A stretch of DNA of 64,000 bases, taken from Azonexus fungiphilus. Lineage in GTDB: Bacteria > Pseudomonadota > Gammaproteobacteria > Burkholderiales > Rhodocyclaceae. The DNA is taken from positions 310,001 to 374,000 of the forward strand of contig NZ_RBXP01000011.1 of NCBI RefSeq assembly GCF_003634965.1, given 5' to 3'. The translations under genes were made by a program, and so were the position numbers. Shown here piece by piece: positions 35,960 to 44,491 of this stretch. The notes beneath the pieces were generated by a model. It worked only from the letters and a program-made list of their open reading frames with translations. It was not told the DNA's origin and did no database searches. Position 1 is the stretch's first letter, and every line of letters starts with the position of its first letter.

Positions 35960-37878
35960 TGGAACCGCTGCGCCCGGCCCGACTCGAATTCGCCGACGAC
36001 GGCACACCGTACTCGAGCGCCTTCGGCGACGTCTATCACTCGGCCCACGGCGGCCCGGCGCAGGCGCGCCACGTCTTCCTCGGCGGCAACGAGCTGCCGC
36101 AGCGCTGGCAGGGGCGCGACCGCTTCGTCATCCTCGAGACCGGCTTCGGCCTCGGGCTGAACTTCCTCGCCGCCTGGCAGGCCTGGCGCGCCGACCCGCA
36201 ACGCTGCCGGCGGCTGCATTTCGTCTCCTTCGAAAAGCACCCGTTTTCCGCCGCCGACCTCGCCGTTGCCCAGCGCGCCTGGCCGGAATTCGCCGAACTC
36301 GCCGCCCAGTTGCAGGCCCGCTGGCCGCTGCTGACGCCGGGCGTGCATCGCCTCTTCCTCGACGACCGGCAGGTCATCCTGACGCTGTTCTTCGGCGACG
36401 CGACGACGCAGTTGCGCACGGTCGACGCCTCGGTCGATGCCTTTTTCCTCGACGGCTTTTCGCCGGCGAAGAACCCGGAACTGTGGACGCCGGAACTGTG
36501 CCGCGCGCTGTCGCGCCTCGCTGCGCCGGGCGCGACGCTGGCCACCTGGTCGGTTGCCGGCCATGTCCGGGCGGCGCTGGAAGCGGCCGAGTTCGACCTG
36601 GAAAAACGCCCCGGCTTCGCTGGCAAGCGGCAGATGCTGCACGGCCGCTTCCGCTCGCGCCGGCCCGACCGCCATGCGCCGCCGGCCGAGCGCCGCGCCG
36701 TCGTCATCGGTGCCGGCATCGCCGGCTGCACCGCGGCCAGCGCACTGGCCGGCGCCGGCTGGCAGGTCGACATCATCGAGCGCGCGCCGACACCGGCCAC
36801 CGGCGCCTCGTGCAATGTCGCCGGCGTGCTGCGCCCCTTGCCCAGCGCCGACGACAACCGCCTGTCGCGCCTGACCCGCGCCGGCTACCTGGCCACCCGC
36901 GCCCTGCTGCAATCGCTGCCCGACGCCCGCTGGTCGCCCTGCGGCGTCCTCCATCTGGGCCGCGAGCCGCTGCACGAGGCGACCCAGCAGCGCGTCGTCG
37001 AGCGCCTGCAACTGCCCGCCGAGCTGCTCCAGTTCGTCGACCGCGAGCGCGCCGGCGCAATGCTCGGCCTGCCGGTCGAGGCTGGCGGCTGGTGGTTCCC
37101 GCAAGGCGGCTGGGTCAATCCGGCCTCGGTCTGCCGCGCCGCGCTGGCCGCTTTTCCCGGGCGCATCCGCGAACACTACGGCGTCACGGTCGACCGCCTG
37201 GAAAGGACAAAAACCGGCTGGCGCCTGCTCGCCGCCGACGGCAGCGAGATCGCCAGCGCGCCGGTGGTGGTCATGGCCGCCGGCGTCGGCGCCCCGGCCT
37301 TCGCCGAATTCGCCTGGCTGCCGCAGAAAAGCGCCCGCGGCCAGGTCAGCCATCTGCCGCCCGATCCGGCGCGCACGCTGGCGCACGTCGTCTGCCGCCA
37401 CGGCTACGCGATGCCCGAGGTCGACGGCATCCGCCTGACCGGCGCCACGCTGCAGCCGAACGACCCCGATCCGTCGGTGCGCGCCGACGACCATGCCGAG
37501 AACCTGGCCCGCCTGCGCCTGAGCCTGCCCGGCTACCTCGGCCCAGACGATCCGGCGCCGCTGGCCGGGCGCACCGGCTTCCGGCCGATGTCGCCGGACC
37601 GCCTGCCGATCGTCGGCGCCCTCCCCGATCCGGCCGCGATCCAGGGCCAGCCGCGCCTGCCAGCGCTGCCGCGCCACCCCGGCCTGTGGTGCGTGCAGGG
37701 CTTCGGCGCACGCGGCATCGTCTGGTCGGCGCTGATGGCCGACCTGCTGGTCAGCCGCCTGGAAGGCGACCCGCTGCCGCTGGAAATCGACCTCGTCGAT
37801 GCCGTCGACCCCGGCCGGTTTTTGCTCAAATCGCGCGGTCGACCGCAAGACGACGACGCTTTCGACGACCGCACCTGA
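35959..37878 (+). CDS. mnmC: Bifunctional tRNA-modifying protein MnmC
   Basis: 639 residues from GTG 35959. The N-terminal SAM-dependent methyltransferase domain (MnmC2; [27 protein letters not shown]) is followed by an FAD-dependent oxidoreductase domain (MnmC1) that starts at the dinucleotide fold [19 protein letters not shown] near 255-275. Together they convert cmnm5(s2)U34 of tRNA to mnm5(s2)U. The family length is about 660. Two CGGTCGACCG copies lie in frame at 37188 and 37836 as Val-Asp codon pairs. Confidence 0.93.
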   Translation: MEPLRPARLEFADDGTPYSSAFGDVYHSAHGGPAQARHVFLGGNELPQRWQGRDRFVILETGFGLGLNFLAAWQAWRADPQRCRRLHFVSFEKHPFSAADLAVAQRAWPEFAELAAQLQARWPLLTPGVHRLFLDDRQVILTLFFGDATTQLRTVDASVDAFFLDGFSPAKNPELWTPELCRALSRLAAPGATLATWSVAGHVRAALEAAEFDLEKRPGFAGKRQMLHGRFRSRRPDRHAPPAERRAVVIGAGIAGCTAASALAGAGWQVDIIERAPTPATGASCNVAGVLRPLPSADDNRLSRLTRAGYLATRALLQSLPDARWSPCGVLHLGREPLHEATQQRVVERLQLPAELLQFVDRERAGAMLGLPVEAGGWWFPQGGWVNPASVCRAALAAFPGRIREHYGVTVDRLERTKTGWRLLAADGSEIASAPVVVMAAGVGAPAFAEFAWLPQKSARGQVSHLPPDPARTLAHVVCRHGYAMPEVDGIRLTGATLQPNDPDPSVRADDHAENLARLRLSLPGYLGPDDPAPLAGRTGFRPMSPDRLPIVGALPDPAAIQGQPRLPALPRHPGLWCVQGFGARGIVWSALMADLLVSRLEGDPLPLEIDLVDAVDPGRFLLKSRGRPQDDDAFDDRT

Positions 37879-37954
37879 AGCGCCAGCGGCCGACATAAGC
37901 TTAGAAGCCGAAGTGATTGGCATGGCGCCGGCCGAGGCCTTAAGCTGGCGCTTC
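37877..37954. repeat. 11-bp inverted repeat in front of metY
   Basis: GAAGCGCCAGC (37877-37887) and GCTGGCGCTTC (37944-37954) are perfectly complementary across 56 bases. The right arm ends next to a -10 like TAAACT (37958-37963), so the repeat may be a leader structure or an operator. The loop holds smaller TAAGCTTA and CCTTAAGC elements. No known riboswitch is recognised. Confidence 0.45.
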
Positions 37955-37998
37955 CTGTAAACTCCCGCTTTCGAAACACAACAAAGAGAGACGCACGC

Positions 37999-39270
37999 AT
38001 GAAGATCGAAACCCTCGCCGTTCATGGCGGCTACAGCCCGGACCCGACGACCAAGGCAGTCGCCGTGCCGATCTACCAGACCACGTCGTACGCCTTCGAC
38101 AGCACCCAGCACGGCGCCGACCTGTTCGACCTCAAGGTCGCCGGCAACATCTACACCCGGATCATGAACCCGACCCAGGACGTGCTCGAAAAGCGCGTCG
38201 CCGCGATGGAAGGCGGCGTTGCCGCGCTGGCCATGGCCTCGGGCATGGCCGCGATCACCGCCTCGATCCAGACGATCGCCGAAGCCGGCGACAACATCGT
38301 CACCTCCAGCACCCTGTACGGCGGCACCTACAACCTGTTCGCCCACACGCTGCCGCAATACGGCATCGAAGTCCGCTTCGCCGACTACCGCGACCCGGAT
38401 GCCTTCGAGAAGCTGATCGACGCGAAGACCAAGGCCGTCTTCTGCGAATCGGTCGGCAACCCGCTCGGCAACATCACCGACTTTGAAAAGCTCGCCGAGA
38501 TCGCCCACAAGCACGGCGTGCCGGTCATCGTCGACAACACCGTGCCCTCGCCCTACCTGTGCCGCCCGTTCGAGCACGGCGCCGACATCGTCGTCCATGC
38601 GCTGACCAAGTACCTCGGCGGCCATGGCAATTCCATCGGCGGCATCATCGTCGATAGCGGCAAGTTCCCGTGGGCCGAGCACAAGGCCAAGTTCAAGCGC
38701 CTCAACGAGCCGGACGTCTCCTACCACGGCGTCGTCTACACCGAAGCGCTCGGTGCTGCCGCCTACATCGGCCGCGCCCGCGTCGTGCCGCTGCGCAACA
38801 TGGGCGCCGCGATCAGCCCGTTCAACGCCTTCCTGATCCTGCAGGGCATCGAGACGCTGGCGCTGCGCATGGACCGCATCTGCGACAACTCGCTGAAGAT
38901 CGCCCGCTTCCTGCAGAACCACCCGAAGGTCAGCTGGGTGAACTACGCCGGCCTGCCCGAGCACAAGGACCACGCGCTGGTGCAGAAGTACATGGGCGGC
39001 CGCGCTTCCGGCATCCTCAACTTCGGCGTCAAGGGCGGCCGCGAAGGCGGCGGCAAGTTCCAGGATGCGCTCAAGCTGGTCACCCGTCTGGTCAACATCG
39101 GCGACTGCAAGACCCTGGCCTGCCACCCGGCCTCGACCACGCACCGCCAGCTGTCGCCCGAGGAACTGGCCAAAGCCGGCGTCTCCGAAGACATGATCCG
39201 CCTGTCGGTCGGCATCGAGCACGTCGACGACCTGATCGCCGACCTCGACCAGGCGCTCAACGCCGCCTGA
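37999..39270 (+). CDS. metY: O-acetylhomoserine sulfhydrylase
   Basis: 423 residues of the Cys/Met metabolism PLP family: the internal lysine in HALTKYLGGHG (about 207), substrate-binding GNPLGNITDF and SASGMAAI-like (ASGMAAITA) patterns, and the C-terminal SVGIEHVDDLIADLDQALN. Its length and the insertion ETLAVHGGY near the start fit the OAH-thiolyase branch that makes homocysteine from O-acetylhomoserine and sulfide. It stands alone and has its own terminator. Confidence 0.9.
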   Translation: MKIETLAVHGGYSPDPTTKAVAVPIYQTTSYAFDSTQHGADLFDLKVAGNIYTRIMNPTQDVLEKRVAAMEGGVAALAMASGMAAITASIQTIAEAGDNIVTSSTLYGGTYNLFAHTLPQYGIEVRFADYRDPDAFEKLIDAKTKAVFCESVGNPLGNITDFEKLAEIAHKHGVPVIVDNTVPSPYLCRPFEHGADIVVHALTKYLGGHGNSIGGIIVDSGKFPWAEHKAKFKRLNEPDVSYHGVVYTEALGAAAYIGRARVVPLRNMGAAISPFNAFLILQGIETLALRMDRICDNSLKIARFLQNHPKVSWVNYAGLPEHKDHALVQKYMGGRASGILNFGVKGGREGGGKFQDALKLVTRLVNIGDCKTLACHPASTTHRQLSPEELAKAGVSEDMIRLSVGIEHVDDLIADLDQALNAA

Positions 39271-39291
39271 CCGAAGCCCTGTCGCTCACAC

Positions 39292-39323
39292 AAAACCCGG
39301 CTACTTGCCGGGTTTTGTTTTTT
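39292..39323 (+). terminator. Rho-independent terminator of metY
   Basis: A perfect 10-bp stem AAAACCCGGC/GCCGGGTTTT with a 5-base loop, followed by GTTTTTT, 22 bp past the metY stop. Confidence 0.92.
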
Positions 39324-39460
39324 CGGGGTTTGAGGCTGTTGACCGTGCACCACTGCGCTCGGTCTTGGCCATGGCTTCGGCACAACTTGGTAACGTCAGT
39401 TATCGACCCAAAGCGGAAATTTGCAAAACAGCAAAGCGGTCGTTCAGGAACCTGCAAGCT

Positions 39461-39516
39461 CAGGGGCGCGAAGTTGGCTTGCCGGCGTAGCGTCCCTCTG
39501 GAGCGGGATGTTAGAG
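39461..39516 (-). repeat. attC-like site behind the nuclease-like gene
   Basis: On the minus strand CTCTAAC (39516-39510) contains the gene's TAA. Then CAG-A-GGG-A-CGC (39500-39490) pairs with GCGCCCCTG (39469-39461) leaving two unpaired A residues, the extrahelical bases expected in a folded attC. The R' end (a GTTRRRY box) is not recognisable, so the site is probably incomplete. Confidence 0.45.
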
Positions 39517-39993
39517 CGCGCGATTATAGCCACAGTGGGAAAGCTGCAACACGCGCAGAAGTGGATAGTTTTCGGATATGGCACTGCGGCAAGCAACACC
39601 ACACTCAACGACCTTTGAACGAACCTCGGCGACAAACTCATCAATGGACATGATTTGACCGCCCGCAATGGTGTGTCGGCCTTTGGGGTGAGAGGGGAAG
39701 ACCGCGATTTGACGGAGCGCGGTTTCTGGTGGCAACCAAGAGAAAACTTCAGTAAAAATGAGTTTTCGTGCTGCCTCGAACTTTTTGGCGTATCTGGCCT
39801 CACGCGTATCCCATGTGTGGGCATCAACCGACGGCTCGTAATGAACAAGATCGCTGGTGTGCGGGTTGTAGCCGATGACATCAAGCTCCATTTCCCAGCC
39901 GCCATGCTTCAAACGGCCGACTTTTGTATTGCGCCGTACCAAATAACCCTGCCAGTCAAGGTATTCAACGATGAGTGATTCGAGGTGGGACAT
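39511..39993 (-). CDS. Putative nuclease-like protein (cassette gene)
   Basis: 160 residues, not matched to a named family. The N-terminal 80 residues (LIVEYLDWQGYLVRRNT, EMELDVIGYNP, LVHYEPSVDAHTW) look like a PD-(D/E)XK endonuclease-type core in which E, D and E are placed as in that fold, but the usual lysine is not seen, so this is a guess from pattern. Codon use is less G+C-biased than in the neighbours. The ATG 39993 follows TT at a cassette junction, and the stop TAA is inside the attC-like CTCTAAC box. Host activity such as defence is possible but unproven. Confidence 0.6.
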   Translation of the reverse strand: MSHLESLIVEYLDWQGYLVRRNTKVGRLKHGGWEMELDVIGYNPHTSDLVHYEPSVDAHTWDTREARYAKKFEAARKLIFTEVFSWLPPETALRQIAVFPSHPKGRHTIAGGQIMSIDEFVAEVRSKVVECGVACRSAISENYPLLRVLQLSHCGYNRAL

Positions 39994-40069
39994 AACGTGC
40001 CCTTGTAGTCTTAGCTAAACGGCCCGCGACGGCATACTGTTACGGGTCCGGTTGAGTAGGGGGTTAGGC
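39990..40069 (-). repeat. attC-like site between the two cassette genes
   Basis: On the minus strand it begins with GCCTAAC (40069-40063), a perfect RYYYAAC R'' box holding the TAA of the upstream gene, and ends with CGTTATG, where ATG starts the downstream gene. Inside, AACCGGACCCG and CGGGCCGTTT can pair with bulged bases. The start-in-junction and stop-in-R'' layout is typical of gene cassettes. Confidence 0.55.
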
Positions 40070-40735
40070 GTCGTCCGTAGTTGCTGCAATTACGTCGTTC
40101 CAGAGGCCCTGCAGACGGAAATCAAGTGAGCCCTGGCCACTGTTCCTTTGGTCATCCGGGTCGTAGTTGCTAACGATCACTGATGGATTTGAGGCATTGT
40201 CATTCTGTCCGTCAGGCGGGCGACCCAAGGCCGCGTTCACTATTTGGCGAGTGGGAGTGTGGGAGTCGTCCCAGAGAAGGACGTCAGCCTCATTGTTGGA
40301 AGCGGTTAAGTTAAACGCGCTTCTTGTGAGATTACTGCTTCCAACAACTGCAAACCTATGGGTCTGGCCTTCCCGGGCGATGAAGATCTTGGCGTGCCAG
40401 TGATTTGCATACTGTCTCAGGCTGCGGCGCTTCGTGACTGCAACCGGGCCTCCGGCAGCGTTCAATCCAGCATCGACCTTGTTCACGAAGTCATCGAACT
40501 CCGTAGCCGCCGGATCGTACGCACCGACGACTGTCACTGTGCTGCCAGCAGGGAGTACGGCGTTGGCGAAGGCGTCAGAGGCGTAGAACGCTCCCCTCTT
40601 ATTAATGCGTTCGTGGAAGAACCCGCTACAAATGAGAAAGTGATCGTAAGCGCCCGAGCGAAATGCCTCCTCGAGCGCAGCGCGATACACGTTGTAGGAA
40701 GGAATGGTGCTGAGGACCAGTGCAACTTTGTACAT
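40064..40735 (-). CDS. PLD-like nuclease-domain protein (cassette gene)
   Basis: 223 residues with one phospholipase-D-type HKD half: HWHAKIFIA (His and Lys) followed by VVGSSNLTRSAF (about 130-150), the arrangement seen in single-domain PLD-like endonucleases. The N-terminal AALEEAF...LICSGFF and FYASDAFANAVLPAGS segments complete an alpha/beta fold. Active enzymes of this type work as dimers and cut DNA or RNA; its target is unknown. The ATG lies 4 bp after a GTTAGGT box and the TAA stop is in GCCTAAC, typical of a gene cassette. Confidence 0.7.
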   Translation of the reverse strand: MYKVALVLSTIPSYNVYRAALEEAFRSGAYDHFLICSGFFHERINKRGAFYASDAFANAVLPAGSTVTVVGAYDPAATEFDDFVNKVDAGLNAAGGPVAVTKRRSLRQYANHWHAKIFIAREGQTHRFAVVGSSNLTRSAFNLTASNNEADVLLWDDSHTPTRQIVNAALGRPPDGQNDNASNPSVIVSNYDPDDQRNSGQGSLDFRLQGLWNDVIAATTDDA

Positions 40736-40738
40736 GAC

Positions 40739-40773
40739 ACCTAACAGTTCCTAGACGGACCCAGCGGGTCCGT
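40739..40773 (-). repeat. attC-like junction upstream of PLD gene
   Basis: GTTAGGT (40745-40739, minus strand) fits the R' consensus GTTRRRY, 3 bp before the PLD ATG. Upstream lies a perfect 8-bp hairpin ACGGACCC-AGC-GGGTCCGT (40755-40773) that may be the attC stem, though an R'' box is not clear. The next 200 bp carry further GTTAGG-like and GTTATGC sequences and no gene. Confidence 0.4.
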
Positions 40774-40971
40774 GTATTAATTAACATCAGGGCTGGGATT
40801 ATGCCCATGTAATCCATTGTGATACAAGGAACTCACCAATTTTTGGCCCGCATAACAACGCAATATTCAACTGCATAAGGGTCTGCTTCGAGGCATATTT
40901 CCTAACGACCGCATTTGGCCGAATACGGAAGCCCCCTCCCGTTCTGCAACCCAGCCCTGGCGTTTTTTCCA

Positions 40972-40997
40972 GAATTTCACGGTCGACCGTGAAATTC
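40972..40997. repeat. Iterated palindrome, 26-bp perfect copy
   Basis: The longest perfect copy. Core CGGTCGACCG (40980-40989) is extended by CA/TG and GAATTT/AAATTC. It lies 10 bp after the stop of the secretin-N-like gene on the minus strand and marks the border between the cassette island and the core genome. Confidence 0.85.
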
Positions 40998-41006
40998 GAT
41001 CAAAAA

Positions 41007-41810
41007 TCAGTCGACTTCCTCGACCATCAGCCAGATCGAGCGGGCGTCGCGCATCTGGCCGCTGCCGACGCTGAAGCCGCCGCCCTGGCGGTTGCTGGCC
41101 TGCTGGCCGGTGCCGCCGAGTTCGATCCACTCGCCGAGCCGGCCGCTCACCGTGGTCGCCAGTTGCTGGGTGGCGATCGCGCCGTTGCGGCGGCCTTCGA
41201 GCTGCTCGACCTGCTGCGAGATTTCCAGCGTCACCCGTTCGCCGCTGACGCGCGGGCTGGCGTAGAAGCCGCTGCCGATGTCGCGATAGACGATGCTGTC
41301 GTTGACGATGGCGCCGGCCGGACCGACCGCGACCTGGCGCATCGGCACCGGCAGCGAGCGGCCGACCTGGATGAAGGCGCGCCCGCCTTCGATGGTCTGC
41401 ACGCGCTGCGCCGCGTTCTCGCCGCGCTGGCTGCGGGTGTCCCAGACGCGCGCCTCGACGTCGGCGCGCGGCCGGCTGCCGATGACCACCTGGCCGGCGG
41501 CTTCGGCGCCGCGATCGCTGGCCTCCTGGCGGCGGTCGTGGGCGACGTGGATGACCAGCCGGCGGGCCGGGCGGTCGATCGCCGCCAGCGCCCGCTTGAT
41601 CTCTTCGCGGTTGCGCGGCGAGGCGCGCAGGAAGAGCTGGTTGTTCATCCCGGTCAGCGTGCCGCCCGGTTCGACCAGCGGCGTCAGGATCGGCAGCACG
41701 TCGCCGACGGTGCGGCTGCGCAGTTCGATGATTTCCATCTGCTGGGCGGCGACCAGACCGGCCCAGAGGACGACGATCACGGTCAACAGGGTTTTCAGGG
41801 CATTTTTCAC
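41007..41810 (-). CDS. Periplasmic secretin-N-domain protein
   Basis: 267 residues with a signal peptide (about 1-22, cleaved after AAA/VAA-Q). The segment MEIIELRSRTVGDVLPILTPLVEPGGTLTG, then LFLRASPRNREEIKRALAAIDRPAR, is the short N-domain of secretins (N1/NolW type). The C-terminal secretin pore domain is missing; instead there is a basic and Gly/Gln-rich tail. Such stand-alone proteins may assist a type II/IV secretion or pilus secretin; no such genes are near. It follows zapE by 10 bp on the same strand. Confidence 0.72.
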   Translation of the reverse strand: MKNALKTLLTVIVVLWAGLVAAQQMEIIELRSRTVGDVLPILTPLVEPGGTLTGMNNQLFLRASPRNREEIKRALAAIDRPARRLVIHVAHDRRQEASDRGAEAAGQVVIGSRPRADVEARVWDTRSQRGENAAQRVQTIEGGRAFIQVGRSLPVPMRQVAVGPAGAIVNDSIVYRDIGSGFYASPRVSGERVTLEISQQVEQLEGRRNGAIATQQLATTVSGRLGEWIELGGTGQQASNRQGGGFSVGSGQMRDARSIWLMVEEVD

Positions 41811-41820
41811 GGCGAGTTCC

Positions 41821-42939
41821 TCAAGGGGCGACGATGTGCGGTTGCGCCAAATATTCGCGCGAGTTCATCTCGGTCAGCCGGCTTACCGTGCGCTTGAATT
41901 CGCTGGCCTGGGTGCCTTCGGTGTACAAGGCGTCGGCGGCGCAGTCGGCGGTGGCGATCAGCTTGACCTTGTTGTCGTAGAAGACATCGACCAGCCAGGT
42001 GAAACGACGGGCTTCCGAGGCCTGGTGCACGGTCATTTTGGGAATCCCGGAAAGGAGGACGGTGTGGTGGCCGCGCGAGATTTCCAGGTAATCGTTCTGC
42101 GAACGCGGCCCGCCGCACAGGGTGCGGAAATCGAACCAGATGACGCCGTTGGCGCGGCGCACGGTGTCGATCTTGCGCTCGAGGATCTCGATCTGGCCTC
42201 CGCGCTTGCCCTCCTCGCCGGCCACCATGCGGAAGTAATCGAGCATCTTGGCTTCGGCGGCAGCGTCGGCCGGGTGATGGTAGATCTCGACCTGCTCGAG
42301 CGCGCGCAGGCGGTAATCGATGCCGGCCTCGACCTCGTAGACGTCGAGGTTCTTCTCGAGCAGCGCGATGGCCGGCAGGAAGCTCTCCCGGTGCAGGCCG
42401 TTCGGATAGAGCATCGACGGCGGATAGTTCGAGGTCATGACCAGGATCACGCCGTGGGCGAAAAGCCCTTCGAGCAGGCGGCCGAGGATCATCGCATCGG
42501 CGATGTCGGAGACATGGAACTCGTCGAAGCAGAGCAGGCGCACGTCCTTGGCGATGGCTGCGGCCAGCTTCAGCATCGGATCGGGCTCGCCCTTGAATTT
42601 CTCGAGGTCGCGATGGATCTGCTGCATGAAGGAATGGAAATGCAGGCGCTTCTTGCGACGATACGGGACCGAGGCGTAGAAGCAGTCCATCAGGAAGCTC
42701 TTGCCGCGCCCGACGCCGCCCCAGAAATACACGCCCTGCGGCGGCTTCGGCGGATTGAGCAGGCGTTTCAGGGTGCTGCCGCGATTGACCTTGAACTGCA
42801 GCAGTTGCGTATACAGGTTCTGCAGCGCGCCGGCGGCGGCCAGCTGTGCGGCGTCGGCGGTATAGCCGCGCTCGGCGAGCAGTGCGTGGTAGGCGTCGAG
42901 CATGCCGTTGGCGGCGACATTGAGTTTTTTATGGGGCAT
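41821..42939 (-). CDS. zapE: Cell division ATPase ZapE
   Basis: 372 residues of the AFG1/ZapE AAA-like family: Walker A WGGVGRGKSFLMD (about 75), Walker B LLCFDEFHVSDIADAM (about 140), followed by SNYPPSMLYPNGL and FTWLVDVFYDNKVKL. ZapE associates with the Z ring in E. coli and acts late in division under stress or oxygen-limiting conditions. In betaproteobacteria it commonly lies behind lpdA, as here. The intervening 100 bp holds the lpdA terminator. Confidence 0.93.
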   Translation of the reverse strand: MPHKKLNVAANGMLDAYHALLAERGYTADAAQLAAAGALQNLYTQLLQFKVNRGSTLKRLLNPPKPPQGVYFWGGVGRGKSFLMDCFYASVPYRRKKRLHFHSFMQQIHRDLEKFKGEPDPMLKLAAAIAKDVRLLCFDEFHVSDIADAMILGRLLEGLFAHGVILVMTSNYPPSMLYPNGLHRESFLPAIALLEKNLDVYEVEAGIDYRLRALEQVEIYHHPADAAAEAKMLDYFRMVAGEEGKRGGQIEILERKIDTVRRANGVIWFDFRTLCGGPRSQNDYLEISRGHHTVLLSGIPKMTVHQASEARRFTWLVDVFYDNKVKLIATADCAADALYTEGTQASEFKRTVSRLTEMNSREYLAQPHIVAP

Positions 42940-42988
42940 CGAAGCGTGTTTTTTTCGGTTGGGGAAGAGTCGTTATTCTCGCAAATAA

Positions 42989-43019
42989 AAAAGGCGGTTG
43001 CGTCACCGCAACCGCCTTT
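42989..43019 (-). terminator. Terminator of lpdA
   Basis: A 13-bp stem AAAGGCGGTTGCG/CGCAACCGCCTTT with a 4-base loop; on the minus strand it is followed by TTTTATTTG. It lies 21 bp past the lpdA stop. Confidence 0.92.
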
Positions 43020-43039
43020 CGTGCCGGAAAAGCCCGGGC

Positions 43040-44461
43040 TTAGAAGTGCAGCGAGCGCTTGTCGCAGGCCAGGGCGGCCTCATGCACGATTTCCGACAGC
43101 GTCGGGTGGGCATGGCAGATGCGGCCGAGGTCTTCGGAAGCACCGGCAAATTCCATCGTGACGACGGCTTCGGCGATCAGCTCGGAGGCGCTGTTGCCGA
43201 TGATGTGCACACCAAGGATGCGGTCGGTCTTGGCACAGGCCAGGACCTTGACGAAGCCGCTGGCATCGCCGTTGCCGAGGGCACGGCCGCTGGCCATGAA
43301 CGGCACCTTGCCCGGCTTGTAGGCAATGCCTTCGGCCTTGAGCTGCTGCTCGGTCTTGCCGACCCAGGCGATTTCCGGATGCGTGTAGACCACGCCCGGG
43401 ATGGTGTCGAAGTTGCAGTGACCGGCCTGACCGGCGATCAGCTCGGCAACCATGACGCCCTCTTCCGAGGCCTTGTGGGCCAGCATCGGGCCACGGACGA
43501 CGTCGCCGACCGCCCAGACGTTGGGCAGGTTGGTCTGGCAGTGGCCATTGACCTCGACCTGGCCGCGCTCGTTTAGCTTGAGGCCGACCGCGTCGCCGTT
43601 GAGGCCGTCGGTGTTCGGGATGCGGCCGACCGAGACGATCAGCTTGTCGCATTCGAGCTTCTTGGCGCCGTCCTTGTCTTCGTACTCGACGGTGACACCC
43701 TTCTTGGCCACCGAGACCTTGCCGATCTTGACGCCGGTGGTGATCTTCAGGCCCTGCTTGGTGAACAGCTTGAGCGCTTCCTTGGCGATGTCCTGGTCGG
43801 CGAACGGCATGAAGTCCGGCGCGGCTTCGAGGACGGTGACGTCGGTGCCGAGACGGCGCCAGACCGAACCCATTTCCAGGCCGATGACACCGGCACCGAT
43901 GACGCCCAGGCGCTTCGGTGCGGCGTCGAAATCGAGCGCGCCGACGTTGTCGCAGATCACCTTGTTGTCGACCGGGATGCCGTCGAGGTGGCGCGGCTTC
44001 GAGCCGGTGGCGATGATCACGTGCTTGGCCAGGACTTCTTCCTCGCCGACCTTGACCTTGTACAGCTCGCCTTCCTTGCCGGCGAAACTGGCGTGGCCGT
44101 TGAGGCCGGTCACCTTGTTCTTCTTGAACAGGCCGCGGATGCCGCCGGTCAGCTGGGTGACGATGGTGTTCTTGCGACCGATCATGGTCTTGACGTCGAT
44201 GCTGACGCCCTTGGCCGAGATGCCGTGCATCTCGAAGGAATGATTGGCTTCCTCGAACAGTTCGGAGGAACGCAGCAGCGCCTTGGACGGGATGCAGCCG
44301 ACGTTCAGGCAGGTGCCGCCGAGGCGCGGCTCGCCCTTCGGATCGGCGTAGGCGTTGGATTCGGCGCAGGCGGTGCTGAAGCCGAGCTGGGCAGCGCGGA
44401 TGGCGGCAACATAGCCGCCGGGACCGCCGCCGATGACGAGCACGTCGAATTGCTTGGACAT
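43040..44461 (-). CDS. lpdA: Dihydrolipoyl dehydrogenase (E3)
   Basis: 473 residues. FAD-binding GGGPGGYVAAIRAAQLG, the redox-active disulfide GTCLNVGCIPSKALL (about 44-58), an NAD-binding GAGVIGLEMGSVW, and the C-terminal active-site HAHPTLSE are all present. It reoxidises the lipoyl groups of 2-oxoglutarate dehydrogenase and perhaps of pyruvate and glycine enzymes. It is the last gene of the odhA-odhB-lpdA set. Confidence 0.97.
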   Translation of the reverse strand: MSKQFDVLVIGGGPGGYVAAIRAAQLGFSTACAESNAYADPKGEPRLGGTCLNVGCIPSKALLRSSELFEEANHSFEMHGISAKGVSIDVKTMIGRKNTIVTQLTGGIRGLFKKNKVTGLNGHASFAGKEGELYKVKVGEEEVLAKHVIIATGSKPRHLDGIPVDNKVICDNVGALDFDAAPKRLGVIGAGVIGLEMGSVWRRLGTDVTVLEAAPDFMPFADQDIAKEALKLFTKQGLKITTGVKIGKVSVAKKGVTVEYEDKDGAKKLECDKLIVSVGRIPNTDGLNGDAVGLKLNERGQVEVNGHCQTNLPNVWAVGDVVRGPMLAHKASEEGVMVAELIAGQAGHCNFDTIPGVVYTHPEIAWVGKTEQQLKAEGIAYKPGKVPFMASGRALGNGDASGFVKVLACAKTDRILGVHIIGNSASELIAEAVVTMEFAGASEDLGRICHAHPTLSEIVHEAALACDKRSLHF

Positions 44462-44491
44462 GGTCTTACCTTTCGTTTTCTGATGTGCAAA

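Larger units (their letters stand above)
39461..40773. mobile_element. Candidate integron gene-cassette cluster without integrase
   Basis: Two genes read on the minus strand without visible promoters, each with its stop codon inside a sequence like the attC R'' box and its ATG directly behind a sequence like the R' box. Their base and codon use is clearly less G+C-rich than the flanking metY and TCA genes. No integrase gene is in the window, so this would be a cluster of attC sites lacking an integrase, or the far end of an array. The attC calls are by eye and rest on structure as well as sequence. Confidence 0.6.

Noticed and set aside
25121-41006. CRISPR arrays, tRNA genes, insertion sequences, prophage
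   Set aside because: Intergenic stretches here and elsewhere were read for regularly spaced repeats, cloverleaf-type sequences and transposase or integrase reading frames. None was found. The attC-like sites differ from each other in sequence and are not a CRISPR.
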